A stretch of 15,159 nt of DNA from an uncultured Sutterella sp. Lineage in GTDB: Bacteria > Pseudomonadota > Gammaproteobacteria > Burkholderiales > Burkholderiaceae_F. The notes beneath the pieces are model-generated. The model had not been told where the DNA came from, searched no databases, and was given only the letters and a program-made list of their open reading frames with translations. Position numbers and translations under genes: made by a program. Shown here one piece after another: positions 7,225 to 14,269 of this stretch; position 1 is the first letter of the stretch; each line of letters starts with the position of its first letter. The stretch spans positions 1 through 15,159 of the forward strand of contig CAJJMF010000045.1 in NCBI GenBank assembly GCA_905192805.1. Reading direction: 5' to 3'.

Positions 7225-7703
7225 TTACGGCCGTATATCCTGGAACCTTTGATCCGATGACGTTAGGTCATGAGGATGTGGTTCGTCGCGCTGCACGGAT
7301 TTTTCCTAAAGTGTATGTTGGGATTGCAGACAATCCGAAGAAGAGTCCACTGCTCAGTTTAGAAACGCGAGCAGCACTGGCAAAAGAAGTGTGTGCGTGT
7401 TACCCCAATGTGGAAGTGATTGCGTTTTCGAGCTTATTAAAAGATTTTGTTTTGAGCGTGGGGGCGAGTGTGATTGTCCGCGGGGCACGGGCCACCAGTG
7501 ACTTTGAATACGAATTTCAAATGGCAGGAATGAATCGTCAACTGATGCCTGAGGTGGATACGATTTTCTTAACGCCGTCGGATCAGTTCCAATTTGTGAG
7601 TGGTACGTTTGTTCGTGAAATTGCCTGCTATAGCTTGGACGATGCATCCAAATTTGTTTCACCCGTCGTATTAGAGGCTTTAGCTAAAGTGGTAGGTCGA
7701 TAA
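7221..7703 (+). CDS. coaD: Phosphopantetheine adenylyltransferase CoaD
   Basis: CoaD joins ATP and 4'-phosphopantetheine to give dephospho-CoA and pyrophosphate, the penultimate step of coenzyme A synthesis. It is a nucleotidyltransferase with the YPGTFDPMTLGH N-terminus (TxGH active-site motif at about 15-18), a VRGARATSDFEYE substrate loop, NRQLMP, and the C-terminal SGTFVREIA block, the counterpart of the ISSSLVKE motif of E. coli. At 160 residues it matches the family (E. coli 159). ATG 7221 overlaps the rsmD stop by 4 bp, with AGGAGG just upstream inside rsmD, an excellent ribosome site. The ferredoxin follows after 2 bp. rsmD-coaD adjacency is common in Betaproteobacteria. Confidence 0.96.
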   Translation: MITAVYPGTFDPMTLGHEDVVRRAARIFPKVYVGIADNPKKSPLLSLETRAALAKEVCACYPNVEVIAFSSLLKDFVLSVGASVIVRGARATSDFEYEFQMAGMNRQLMPEVDTIFLTPSDQFQFVSGTFVREIACYSLDDASKFVSPVVLEALAKVVGR

Positions 7704-7705
7704 AA

Positions 7706-7993
7706 ATGGCGTTGATGATTACCGATGAGTGTATCAATTGTGGCGTGTGTGAACCCGAATGCCCCAACGAAGCCATTCAAATGGGCGAAGAGATTTTCTT
7801 TATCCGCGCCGGGAAATGTACCGAGTGCGTCGGGAGTCACGATAAACCTCAATGCGTCGAATTGTGCCCGATTGAGCAGTGCATTATCCCGAACCCACGT
7901 CGTATCGAGACCCGTGAAGCGTTGCTAGAAAAGCATGAACGCTTAACGATTCGCCGTAAAGTAACCAAAGCGATTAAAGACTCGGGACTCTAA
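7706..7993 (+). CDS. YfhL-type 2x[4Fe-4S] ferredoxin
   Basis: This is a small electron-transfer protein of 95 residues. Two clusters of cysteines are visible: C9, C12, C15 and C19 (CxxCxxxC pattern ending in CP), then C38, C41, C50 and C54 with an eight-residue insertion between the second and third, plus an extra C59. The opening MALMITDECINC and the GKCTECVG segment closely match E. coli YfhL, a bacterial-type ferredoxin of the Alvin family. Its redox partner is not known from the sequence. The gene begins 2 bp after the coaD stop and is the last of the rsmD-coaD-fdx operon. It converges on the AsmA-like gene with a 17-bp gap and no visible terminator. Confidence 0.93.
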   Translation: MALMITDECINCGVCEPECPNEAIQMGEEIFFIRAGKCTECVGSHDKPQCVELCPIEQCIIPNPRRIETREALLEKHERLTIRRKVTKAIKDSGL

Positions 7994-8010
7994 GGTGTAG
8001 GGCAAGGATG

Positions 8011-10080
8011 TTAGGAAAAACTCAGTCGCTCTCCAATGAAGCGTTTGACGTTTTCCCATTTTTCCTGAATGGATGACTTTAGGTCGTCCCAATTCCATTG
8101 GGGGAAATCCCACGTAGGCCACGTCCACTCCCAATCGCGCCAAGCTTGCCAGAAGTGCTTTAGGGCACGTTGAGAGCGGTACACGAATCGCTCCCAAGTC
8201 AATGGAGGCTCGCCTAACTCACTACGGGCTTGAAAGAGAACATCGTCCCAGTTGAGCGTCCACACGGCGGGAGCACGGCGGGTCGCATTGACATCGACTG
8301 CTAATCGCACGGGTTTCGTAAAGCGGTCTTCATCAATGAGCGTTCCTTTGAGTTCAATGCGCTCTTCACGCAGTGAGCCATAGAAGGAGCCATGCCAGGC
8401 ATCCGACTGTAGAGAGAAAGTCGGAATCGTTAAATGCGTCTTATCGGTTTCTACGACTAAACGGCCACGATTAAAGCACGATTGATTCGCACTCTGAAGC
8501 AATTCGCTTGGTGGGAGATCGGGTTGTTGCTGAGCCAGGATTGTAAAAAGTTTCGCCACATCGGCTCCCAAGAGGCAGCCCTGAGACAATAGAAATTCTC
8601 CATGCCACTGGGTCGCGTCGGAATGGGTTAACTGACCCTGTGCGTCGAGACGAGTTTTTGCCTTCGCAACGATAAAGTGCTGTCCCCACAAATCCTCTAA
8701 GGAAACGTCGTCGCCTTGGAGTGCCCCTTTCCATTGCCCATCGGGCGCGAGTTGCCAAACCCCTTGGAGCCTGCTATGCGTTAGCTCAAGGGTCACATTG
8801 TCGGTCGAGAGTCCGGTTTGATCGAGGGTGAGGGTACTCGCCAGACGTCGTAGAGTTGATTGGGGGTTGTCCACGTTCAATTGCACTTCGCCTTGCACTT
8901 TGCCGAGGTAAGGCAACAAGTAATCTAACCAGCTCCCTTCGATGGGAGGTAATTGGGTCAGGAGAATCTGGCCGCGCAACTGGGGAAGCGGTTCAACGGA
9001 CGGGTGAGATAGGTGCAAATTAATAGTAACGGGTGCACCTTCGAGTACACCGTCCAGTTGGAAGTGACCTTCCGGTGTTTTGCTATTGAAAGCAAGTTGT
9101 CCCAGTAAATGTCCAACCGATTCGTTGGTGTTGGCTTGGTTGAGTGTTAGAGCTAAATCGCTCAGCGTGACATCGTACCGTGCGTCCGTTTCCAGGGTGC
9201 TCGTCATGTGTAGGACAAAGGGAAACTGTTCCGAGCGTAGCTTTCCCGTTAGATCCCATTGGGGGAATCGCCAAGTGTGTTCAAGACGCTCAATTTTGGG
9301 CATTTTGAAATGGAATTTGCCCAATGAGGTATCAATCTCCCCCGTGAGTACTTGCAGGGTAGGGGTGCGGGTTAAAAGCTGTTGTGCCTCTTGGAGTTGA
9401 AGGCTGGCTTTGAGCGGTGCTCCCTGATATTGTCCATCGAGGTAGGCATTGAGATTTTGCCAAAGCATCGCCGAGAGGGGGGTATCATCGAGCCAGTTCA
9501 CATGCGAGCGAAAGACTATCTGTGTGGTCAGTTCGGGGGTGGCCAGGTGTGTCTGGGCTGTCAGAATAAAGTGTCCGAATTTTTGACGACGTGCTTCAAA
9601 AGTGAAACCCGATAGGGTGGAGGGATCATCGGAAAACCGTACCGTCGCCTCGTTGATCTCCACGAGGTCGATAGGATATGCCTGACTGGGAGCAAACGTT
9701 TGGGCTAACTCGCTCCATTGCTTGAGTGGTACGGTCGCATCAAGGCCTGTGAGCGCGATTTGATGCACGCGAGGGGTATGCGCAAACACGCTCCATGGAC
9801 TCAATTCAATACGCAGAGGGCCGTGTGTTGCTTTGAAGAGTTCCGGTGTGTCGGTTTGGAATTCGCCCGTGGGTATCGTCACCGTTAAGGTGGGAAAGAT
9901 CTTAATAGCAATAGGAGAGGTGGGTTTCCATTGCACGTGGAAATGTTCTGCGAATACGCGGGTCAGACGCTCTTGCACATGGGCAGGAGTAATTTGCGAA
10001 AAAAGTGAGACAACAATAATGAGCATCACCAGCGCAATGGCGGTGAGGAAAACCAAGATTCCACGAATGTATTGGCGCAT
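8011..10080 (-). CDS. AsmA-like envelope protein with Trp-rich C-terminus
   Basis: This is a 689-residue protein with one N-terminal membrane anchor (about 8-28), followed by a long beta-rich periplasmic region that looks like the AsmA family. An early IFPTLTVTI segment and repeated hydrophobic-polar strands fit the family; a C-terminal part near 580-600 reads WHGSFYGSLREERIELKG, resembling the AsmA_2 module. AsmA-like proteins (AsmA, TamB, YhdP, YdbH) are thought to form bridge-like lipid conduits between the inner and outer membranes; the role here is inferred from fold only. Oddity: residues 643-675 contain nine tryptophans in 33 positions (motifs such as WRDWEWTW and WNWDD), followed by a basic amphipathic end. 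AGGGA about 9 nt before ATG 10080 supports the start. It appears monocistronic, upstream of nothing and converging on the ferredoxin. Confidence 0.8.
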   Translation of the reverse strand: MRQYIRGILVFLTAIALVMLIIVVSLFSQITPAHVQERLTRVFAEHFHVQWKPTSPIAIKIFPTLTVTIPTGEFQTDTPELFKATHGPLRIELSPWSVFAHTPRVHQIALTGLDATVPLKQWSELAQTFAPSQAYPIDLVEINEATVRFSDDPSTLSGFTFEARRQKFGHFILTAQTHLATPELTTQIVFRSHVNWLDDTPLSAMLWQNLNAYLDGQYQGAPLKASLQLQEAQQLLTRTPTLQVLTGEIDTSLGKFHFKMPKIERLEHTWRFPQWDLTGKLRSEQFPFVLHMTSTLETDARYDVTLSDLALTLNQANTNESVGHLLGQLAFNSKTPEGHFQLDGVLEGAPVTINLHLSHPSVEPLPQLRGQILLTQLPPIEGSWLDYLLPYLGKVQGEVQLNVDNPQSTLRRLASTLTLDQTGLSTDNVTLELTHSRLQGVWQLAPDGQWKGALQGDDVSLEDLWGQHFIVAKAKTRLDAQGQLTHSDATQWHGEFLLSQGCLLGADVAKLFTILAQQQPDLPPSELLQSANQSCFNRGRLVVETDKTHLTIPTFSLQSDAWHGSFYGSLREERIELKGTLIDEDRFTKPVRLAVDVNATRRAPAVWTLNWDDVLFQARSELGEPPLTWERFVYRSQRALKHFWQAWRDWEWTWPTWDFPQWNWDDLKSSIQEKWENVKRFIGERLSFS

Positions 10081-10173
10081 GCTCTTTGTCCCTGAATTGA
10101 TTGACTGAGCTTATTGTAACGAGATTTACTGGGGAGGTTTGTTGAATACGAGTACGCCTTGTTGAGTGTCTGA

Positions 10174-10207
10174 ATAAAAATGGGCTATACCCATCGGATA
10201 TAGCCCA
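10174..10207 (-). terminator. Rho-independent terminator of ahpF
   Basis: TGGGCTATA (10181-10189) and TATAGCCCA (10199-10207) form a perfect 9-bp stem with a 9-nt loop. Read on the - strand, the stem is followed by a run of five U and then AUU, encoded by 10180 down to 10174. It lies 21 bp beyond the ahpF stop. The 148-bp gap between ahpF and the AsmA-like gene otherwise holds only the presumed AsmA promoter, which I could not resolve. Confidence 0.85.
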
Positions 10208-10228
10208 TGTCGGTATGACGGACCGAGA

Positions 10229-11788
10229 TTAGTCTTGACGACGAATCAAATAGTCGAAGGCGCCTAAAGCGGCTTTAGCCCCTTCGCCTAAACCAATCAC
10301 CACCTGCTTATAGGGAATGTCGGTACAGTCTCCCGCAGCAAAAATGCCTTCCGCTGAAGTGGCCCCGTGGTTGTCGATGATCACTTCACCGAACGCATTG
10401 AGGTCCACGACATCTTTGATCCAGTCCGTGTTCGGAACGAGACCGATCTGTACGAAGCAACCTGCCACATCAATCGTATGCAAGGTGTCGTTGACTTTGT
10501 CGCGGTAGGTGAGCGACTTCAACTTAGCGCCATCACCGTCAAGTTGAACGGTGCGCGCATTGGTGAGAATGGTCACGTTCGAGAGTGAACGCACCTTCTG
10601 CTGCAATACTTCGTCAGCCTTTAACTGTGCAGGCGACTGTAAGAGCGTCACGTGTTCGCAAATCCCGGCGAGATCGATAGCCGCTTCCACGCCAGAGTTA
10701 CCGCCGCCCGTCACAGCCACGCGCATGCCCTTAAAGAGCGGACCGTCGCAGTGAGGGCAGTACGCCACCCCATGGCCTTTGTATTCCTCTTCGCCAGGCA
10801 CATTCAAGGTCTTCCAACGGGCACCGGTCGCGACAATCAGGGCCTTGGTTTTGACTTTGGCGCCTGAGTTGAGGGAGAGTTCCCAGAGGTGACCGACGCG
10901 GGTGACCTTTTCGACGCGTTGGTTATTGATCATATCCACATCGTAGGACTGTACGTGCATGGCAAAGTTCTTCGCCAAGGCTTCGCCCGAGGTGGAGATG
11001 ATCGAGGTGAAGTTTTGAATATCCGCCGTTTCGTTAACCTGACCGCCTAAGCGTTCAGAGATTAAACCCGTGCGTAACCCCTTTCGAGAGGCGTAAATCG
11101 CCGCCGTAGAACCAGCAGGACCAGAACCGACGACGAGGATATCAAAGGTGTCTTTTTGCGAAATTTGATCCGCAATTTTTTTCGTGGCGGTGCCGTCAGT
11201 ATCGAGTTTGGCCAAAATTTCGCCTAACTCATGACGTCCTGACATAAATTCGTTGCCGTTCAAAAAGACTGCAGGTACGGCCATCACATTGCGGCGATCG
11301 ACCTCTTCACGGAAGTGTGCCCCATCGATACTGGTGACACGCACATTCGGGTTCAAAACCGCCATCAAGTTGAGGGCTTGCACGACATCCGGGCAGTTGT
11401 GACACGTCAACGAGAAGAACACTTCAAAGTGAAGGGGTTCCGAGATGGCGCGAATTTGTTCCAACTGGTCATCCGTGATTTTGGGAGGATGGCCCCCCGC
11501 TTGAAGAACAGCGAGCACAAAGCTCGTGAATTCATGCCCGAGCGGGGTCCCAGCAAAGCGCACTCCCATATCAGCCCCTTCGGCTGTAATCTGAAAACTG
11601 GGAGCACGTTCATTGGGGTTGTTCTCTTTCTCATAAGTCACTTTGTCAGACAGTTGAGCGACTTCAGACAAAAAGGCATCCATATCAGTCGATGCCTTCG
11701 AGTCATTCAAATTAGATTTCAGGACAACCGGGCGTTGTAATTTGGTGAAATAAGTACGAAGTTGATTTTGGATATTGGCATCAAGCAT
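10229..11788 (-). CDS. ahpF: Alkyl hydroperoxide reductase subunit F (AhpF)
   Basis: This flavoprotein passes electrons from NADH through FAD and two disulfides to AhpC. The N-terminal tandem thioredoxin-like domain (about 1-200) carries the redox pair C129-x-x-C132 (TCHNCP). The thioredoxin-reductase-like part has the FAD motif GSGPAG (221-226), the C344-PH-C347 centre in AYCPHCDGP, the nucleotide motif GGGNSG (361-366), and the final FAAGDCTD FAD block. At 519 residues it matches E. coli AhpF (521), with cysteines at the same positions at the N-terminus. ATG 11788 gives the family start MLDANIQNQL; upstream non-ATG starts are unlikely. It follows ahpC by 98 bp, but a strong hairpin with a U-run lies in that gap and leaves no room for its own promoter. 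Confidence 0.97.
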   Translation of the reverse strand: MLDANIQNQLRTYFTKLQRPVVLKSNLNDSKASTDMDAFLSEVAQLSDKVTYEKENNPNERAPSFQITAEGADMGVRFAGTPLGHEFTSFVLAVLQAGGHPPKITDDQLEQIRAISEPLHFEVFFSLTCHNCPDVVQALNLMAVLNPNVRVTSIDGAHFREEVDRRNVMAVPAVFLNGNEFMSGRHELGEILAKLDTDGTATKKIADQISQKDTFDILVVGSGPAGSTAAIYASRKGLRTGLISERLGGQVNETADIQNFTSIISTSGEALAKNFAMHVQSYDVDMINNQRVEKVTRVGHLWELSLNSGAKVKTKALIVATGARWKTLNVPGEEEYKGHGVAYCPHCDGPLFKGMRVAVTGGGNSGVEAAIDLAGICEHVTLLQSPAQLKADEVLQQKVRSLSNVTILTNARTVQLDGDGAKLKSLTYRDKVNDTLHTIDVAGCFVQIGLVPNTDWIKDVVDLNAFGEVIIDNHGATSAEGIFAAGDCTDIPYKQVVIGLGEGAKAALGAFDYLIRRQD

Positions 11789-11810
11789 GATATTTCTCAA
11801 AACAACAGAC

Positions 11811-11849
11811 AAAAAAACCGCAGGAACCAGAGAAAATGGCCTGCGGTTT
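11811..11849 (-). terminator. Terminator or attenuator between ahpC and ahpF
   Basis: AAACCGCAGG (11815-11824) pairs with CCTGCGGTTT (11840-11849), with a further CCA/TGG pairing inside (11827-11829 with 11837-11839). On the - strand the stem runs into a seven-U stretch (11817 down to 11811). The ahpF ATG at 11788 is only about 22 nt beyond, so ahpF expression must come from readthrough of this structure. It probably sets AhpC well above AhpF. Confidence 0.8.
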
Positions 11850-11886
11850 CCATTGTATGGCTAGAACGTTAGTTCGTCACTAGCGA

Positions 11887-12450
11887 TTAGATCTTACCGA
11901 CGAGGTCAAGCGACGGCGTCAAGGTTTCAGCACCCGGCGTCCACTTAGCAGGGCAAACCTGATCCGGGTGTTCAGCAACGTACTGAGCAGCCTGAACCTT
12001 GCGCAAGAGTTCCTTGGCATCGCGGCCGATACCGCTGTCATGGTGTTCCATGATGATGATCTTGCCTTCGGGGTTGATCACGAAGGTGCCACGTTCGGCC
12101 ATGCCTTCTTCGGGGATCAACACTTCGAAGTTGCGCGAGAGGACCTGAGTCGGGTCGCCAATCATCGGGAACTGAACCTTACCAACCGCGGCAGAGCTAG
12201 CATGCCAAGCCTTGTGCGTGAAGTGCGAGTCCGTGGAGACCGCATAGATTTCAACGCCAAGCTTCTTGAAGGCTTCATAGTTTTCAGCGAGGTCTTCCAA
12301 TTCGGTCGGGCACACAAACGTGAAGTCGGCCGGATAGAAGAAAACGACGGACCAGTGACCCTTGAGATCAGCTTCCGTCATCGTAACAAACTTACCTTCG
12401 TGGAAAACGTCAGCCTTAAACGGCTTGATTTCGGTATTCAGTAAAGACAT
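11887..12450 (-). CDS. ahpC: Alkyl hydroperoxide reductase subunit C (AhpC), 2-Cys peroxiredoxin
   Basis: AhpC is a typical 2-Cys peroxiredoxin that reduces hydrogen peroxide and organic hydroperoxides in the cytosol. The peroxidatic cysteine is C47 in FVCPTEL, within the FYPADFTFVCPTE block; the resolving cysteine is C166 in QVCPAKW. The 187-residue length and both positions match E. coli AhpC. The GGxG-type and YF-type loops linked to overoxidation sensitivity in other peroxiredoxins were not fully assessed; the C-terminus ends SLDLVGKI. GGAG about 8 nt before ATG 12450 is a good ribosome site. AhpF, its reductase, lies downstream. A promoter with an extended -10 is visible at 12502-12530. 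Confidence 0.98.
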   Translation of the reverse strand: MSLLNTEIKPFKADVFHEGKFVTMTEADLKGHWSVVFFYPADFTFVCPTELEDLAENYEAFKKLGVEIYAVSTDSHFTHKAWHASSAAVGKVQFPMIGDPTQVLSRNFEVLIPEEGMAERGTFVINPEGKIIIMEHHDSGIGRDAKELLRKVQAAQYVAEHPDQVCPAKWTPGAETLTPSLDLVGKI

Positions 12451-12501
12451 ATCTTTAACTCCAAAATAATGTTGGGATGTGACCCGTTCTAAGTGTCATT
12501 A

Positions 12502-12530
12502 ATACTAGCAAAAAATTATCGATTTTGCAA
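12502..12530 (-). promoter_or_regulatory. ahpC promoter (-35, 17-bp spacer, extended -10)
   Basis: On the - strand TTGCAA (12530-12525) and TAGTAT (12507-12502) are separated by exactly 17 bp, each matching four of six sigma-70 consensus positions. TG at 12510-12509 adds an extended -10. Transcription would begin near 12495, giving a leader of about 45 nt. It overlaps the direct repeats at 12507-12550. A full four-element OxyR site was not found, though an ATAG tetramer stands upstream of the -35. Confidence 0.6.
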
Positions 12531-12550
12531 TAGTGAAAGCAAAAAACTAT
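12507..12550. repeat. Two 13-bp direct repeats spaced 31 bp at the ahpC promoter
   Basis: AGCAAAAAATTAT (12507-12519) and AGCAAAAAACTAT (12538-12550) agree at 12 of 13 positions and are offset by 31 bp, close to three helical turns. One copy covers the -10/spacer boundary of the ahpC promoter and the other lies just upstream of the -35. They could be operators on the same DNA face or phased A-tracts that bend the DNA. Confidence 0.55.
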
Positions 12551-12584
12551 TAGGCAGGCTTTGTAACCACGTGCTTCGCACATG

Positions 12585-12618
12585 AAAAAAGGTGATTTTT
12601 CTACAGAAAAATCACCTT
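12585..12618 (-). terminator. Rho-independent terminator of the XRE gene
   Basis: A 13-bp perfect stem (12589-12601 with 12606-12618, around the tetraloop at 12602-12605) is followed on the - strand by a six-U run (12590 down to 12585). It begins 10 bp beyond the XRE stop. On the + strand only a scattered T run follows, so it works mainly for the XRE transcript. Confidence 0.88.
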
Positions 12619-12627
12619 GTTATTTTG

Positions 12628-13011
12628 TTACGGGTTTTTGTTCCCTTTAAAGTGGCGACGAATTTCTTGGCGCAGATTCGGTGCAAGGCGCTCAAGCGCA
12701 TCCATCGTGGTAAAGACCGACGCACGCCCGCGTTGGGAGAGGTCCCGGAAGCGACTTAAGAGCTCATTTTCTTCTTCGATCGGTTTGTGACGTTCATTGG
12801 TGAGAACAAAGAGCACATCAAAGCCACAGGAGTGCAGACGTGGCAAATTGTAGATACCGGGGTCAGCTTTACCACTTTCAAACTGTTCGTAAACGTCGTT
12901 CGGTACCCCCAACAGTTGTGCAATTTGACGCACGCTGTATCCTAAACGCAGACGTTCTGCTTGAAGACGTGCTCCAATTTCTTGGCGGTGTTTGGACGTA
13001 GTGGTCGCCAT
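12628..13011 (-). CDS. XRE-family helix-turn-helix regulator
   Basis: This is a 127-residue DNA-binding protein. A Cro/C1-type helix-turn-helix spans about 9-65: RLQAERLRLGYSVRQIAQLLGV in two adjoining parts, then the recognition-helix region and YEQFESGKADPG. The next segment, GFDVLFVLTNER, is typical of Burkholderiales XRE regulators that read DVxFVLTGER. An alpha-helical C-terminus (about 80-125) probably serves dimerisation. It has no neighbouring phage or toxin gene, so its targets are unknown. ATG 13011 is preferred over a TTG at 13080 because AGGA lies about 8 nt upstream and the extra 23 residues would lie across the promoter and palindrome. It is flanked by terminators on both sides and so is monocistronic. 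Confidence 0.8.
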   Translation of the reverse strand: MATTTSKHRQEIGARLQAERLRLGYSVRQIAQLLGVPNDVYEQFESGKADPGIYNLPRLHSCGFDVLFVLTNERHKPIEEENELLSRFRDLSQRGRASVFTTMDALERLAPNLRQEIRRHFKGNKNP

Positions 13012-13028
13012 TGAATCGATCCTACAAA

Positions 13029-13042
13029 GAAAGTTAAGTTTC
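13029..13042. promoter_or_regulatory. Possible operator palindrome of the XRE gene
   Basis: GAAAGTTAAGTTTC is a 14-bp dyad with the form GAAA-N-TTAA-N-TTTC; only the two N positions break the symmetry. It lies just downstream of the predicted transcription start of the XRE gene and 17 bp before its ATG, where a repressor would block its own transcription. Autoregulation is inference from position. Confidence 0.4.
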
Positions 13043-13050
13043 AAACAAAC

Positions 13051-13080
13051 ATCATACAAAAAAGAGATTCTCTTGAGCAA
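13051..13080 (-). promoter_or_regulatory. Candidate XRE gene promoter
   Basis: On the - strand TATGAT (13056-13051) matches the -10 consensus at five of six positions. TTGCTC (13080-13075), 18 bp upstream, matches the first three bases of a -35. The -35 lies inside the ychF terminator hairpin, so promoter and terminator share DNA. Transcription would begin near 13044. Confidence 0.4.
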
Positions 13081-13089
13081 GAGAATCTC
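13058..13089 (-). terminator. Rho-independent terminator of ychF
   Basis: GAGATTCTCTT (13064-13074) pairs with AAGAGAATCTC (13079-13089) around a four-base loop, 11 bp in all. A six-U run follows on the - strand (13063 down to 13058). It begins 25 bp past the ychF stop. Confidence 0.88.
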
Positions 13090-13114
13090 CTTGACGGGAT
13101 TGTGAGGCTTGCGA

Positions 13115-14209
13115 CTAGACGTTAAAGAGGAAGTTCATCACGTCCCCATCTTGCACGATATAGTCTTTGCCTTCGGCGCGCATCTTACCCGCTTCTTGAG
13201 CCCCTTTTTCACCCTTAAAGGCGATGTAGTCCTCAAACGCAATGGTTTGCGCACGGATAAAGCCACGTTCAAAGTCCGTATGGATGACGCCAGCCGCCTG
13301 AGGCGCCGTATCCCCTTTGTGAATGGTCCACGCACGCACTTCTTTGACACCGGCGGTGAAGTAGGTTTGTAAGCCAAGCAGTTCATAACCCGCACGAATC
13401 ACACGGTCGAGACCGGCTTCGGTCATCCCCATATCCGCAAGGAACATGGCCTTATCTTCTTCGGATAAGTCGGCAATTTCGGATTCAATCTTGGCACAAA
13501 CGGCTACCACAGGCGCATGCTCCGTGGCGGCATAGCCTTTCACGGCGTCTAACAAGGGGTTGTTGTCAAAGCCTCCTTCTTCGACGTTGGCCACGTACAT
13601 GACGGGCTTGACGGTCAATAAGAAGAGCGGACGAATGATGGCGAGTTCTTCGGCACTCAACTTCAGCGTACGAACGGCTTTCCCTTCATTGAGCACAGGG
13701 AGCACTTTTTCGAGCACGGTCACTAATTTGAGTGCTTCCTTGTCGCCACCCGAACGAGCTTGTTTGGAATAGCGATTGAGTGCCTTTTCTACGGTTTGCA
13801 AGTCGGCAAGGGCAAGTTCGGTATTGATGACATTGATGTCGTCCAACGGGTCCACTTTACCGGCGACGTGAACGATGTTGTCGTCATCAAAGCAGCGAAC
13901 AATATGAGCGATGGCATCACACTCGCGAATGTTCGCTAAGAATTGGTTGCCTAACCCTTCCCCTTTGCTGGCGCCTGCGACCAGACCAGCAATATCCACG
14001 AACTCAACCGTAGCCGGGACAATTTTTTGAGGGTTGACGATTTCAGAAAGTTGGTTAAGACGGGGATCGGGCACTTCAACGATCCCGACATTTGGTTCGA
14101 TCGTACAGAAAGGATAGTTTTCTGCCGCAATACCGGCCTTGGTTAATGCATTGAAGATGGTCGACTTACCCACGTTCGGTAAGCCTACGATGCCACACTT
14201 TAAACCCAT
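13115..14209 (-). CDS. ychF: Redox-regulated ATPase/GTPase YchF (OLA1 family)
   Basis: YchF is a ribosome-associated P-loop NTPase that in E. coli prefers ATP and is tied to oxidative-stress responses. G1 is GLPNVGKST (9-17), G3 is DIAGLV (72-77), and G4 is NVEE (208-211) in place of the GTP-specific NKxD; that change is the hallmark of OLA1/YchF and of its ATP use. A coiled-coil stretch (about 130-180) interrupts the G domain and a TGS domain closes the protein (about 278-361, containing TYFTAG, AWTIHKGDTAPQAAGVIH in part, and the FNV end). At 364 residues it matches E. coli (363). GAG about 9 nt before ATG 14209 is a modest ribosome site. pth upstream matches the well-known pth-ychF pairing, with one extra gene between. 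Confidence 0.97.
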   Translation of the reverse strand: MGLKCGIVGLPNVGKSTIFNALTKAGIAAENYPFCTIEPNVGIVEVPDPRLNQLSEIVNPQKIVPATVEFVDIAGLVAGASKGEGLGNQFLANIRECDAIAHIVRCFDDDNIVHVAGKVDPLDDINVINTELALADLQTVEKALNRYSKQARSGGDKEALKLVTVLEKVLPVLNEGKAVRTLKLSAEELAIIRPLFLLTVKPVMYVANVEEGGFDNNPLLDAVKGYAATEHAPVVAVCAKIESEIADLSEEDKAMFLADMGMTEAGLDRVIRAGYELLGLQTYFTAGVKEVRAWTIHKGDTAPQAAGVIHTDFERGFIRAQTIAFEDYIAFKGEKGAQEAGKMRAEGKDYIVQDGDVMNFLFNV

Positions 14210-14230
14210 AGTAGTGTCTCAAAAAAGAAA

Positions 14231-14261
14231 AAAATATTAGTCGTAAGCGCCAGTCGCTTTA
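14231..14261 (-). terminator. Weak possible terminator of the DUF523 gene
   Basis: TAAGCG (14244-14249) pairs with CGCTTTA (14255-14261) around a 5-nt loop. The - strand continues after 6-10 nt into a U-rich run (14237 down to 14221). The gap between stem and U-run is longer than ideal, so this may be only a partial terminator or part of the ychF leader. The 60-bp DUF523-ychF gap holds nothing else I can support. Confidence 0.3.
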
Positions 14262-14269
14262 GCGTGTCA

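Noticed and set aside
11315..11740. 141-codon open frame antisense to ahpF
   Set aside because: Shadow of the ahpF coding frame; composition is unlike a folded protein family and no promoter is visible.
11968..12444. 158-codon open frame antisense to ahpC
   Set aside because: It mirrors ahpC codon structure, has no recognisable domain or ribosome site, and the ahpC product is certain.
12515..12555. OxyR binding site upstream of ahpC
   Set aside because: Only the first half shows ATAG and a partial CTAT; the second two tetramers at the required 11-bp steps do not match.
12628..13011. XRE gene as a prophage remnant repressor
   Set aside because: No integrase, phage structural gene, attachment repeat or composition shift is present; terminators and housekeeping genes flank it.
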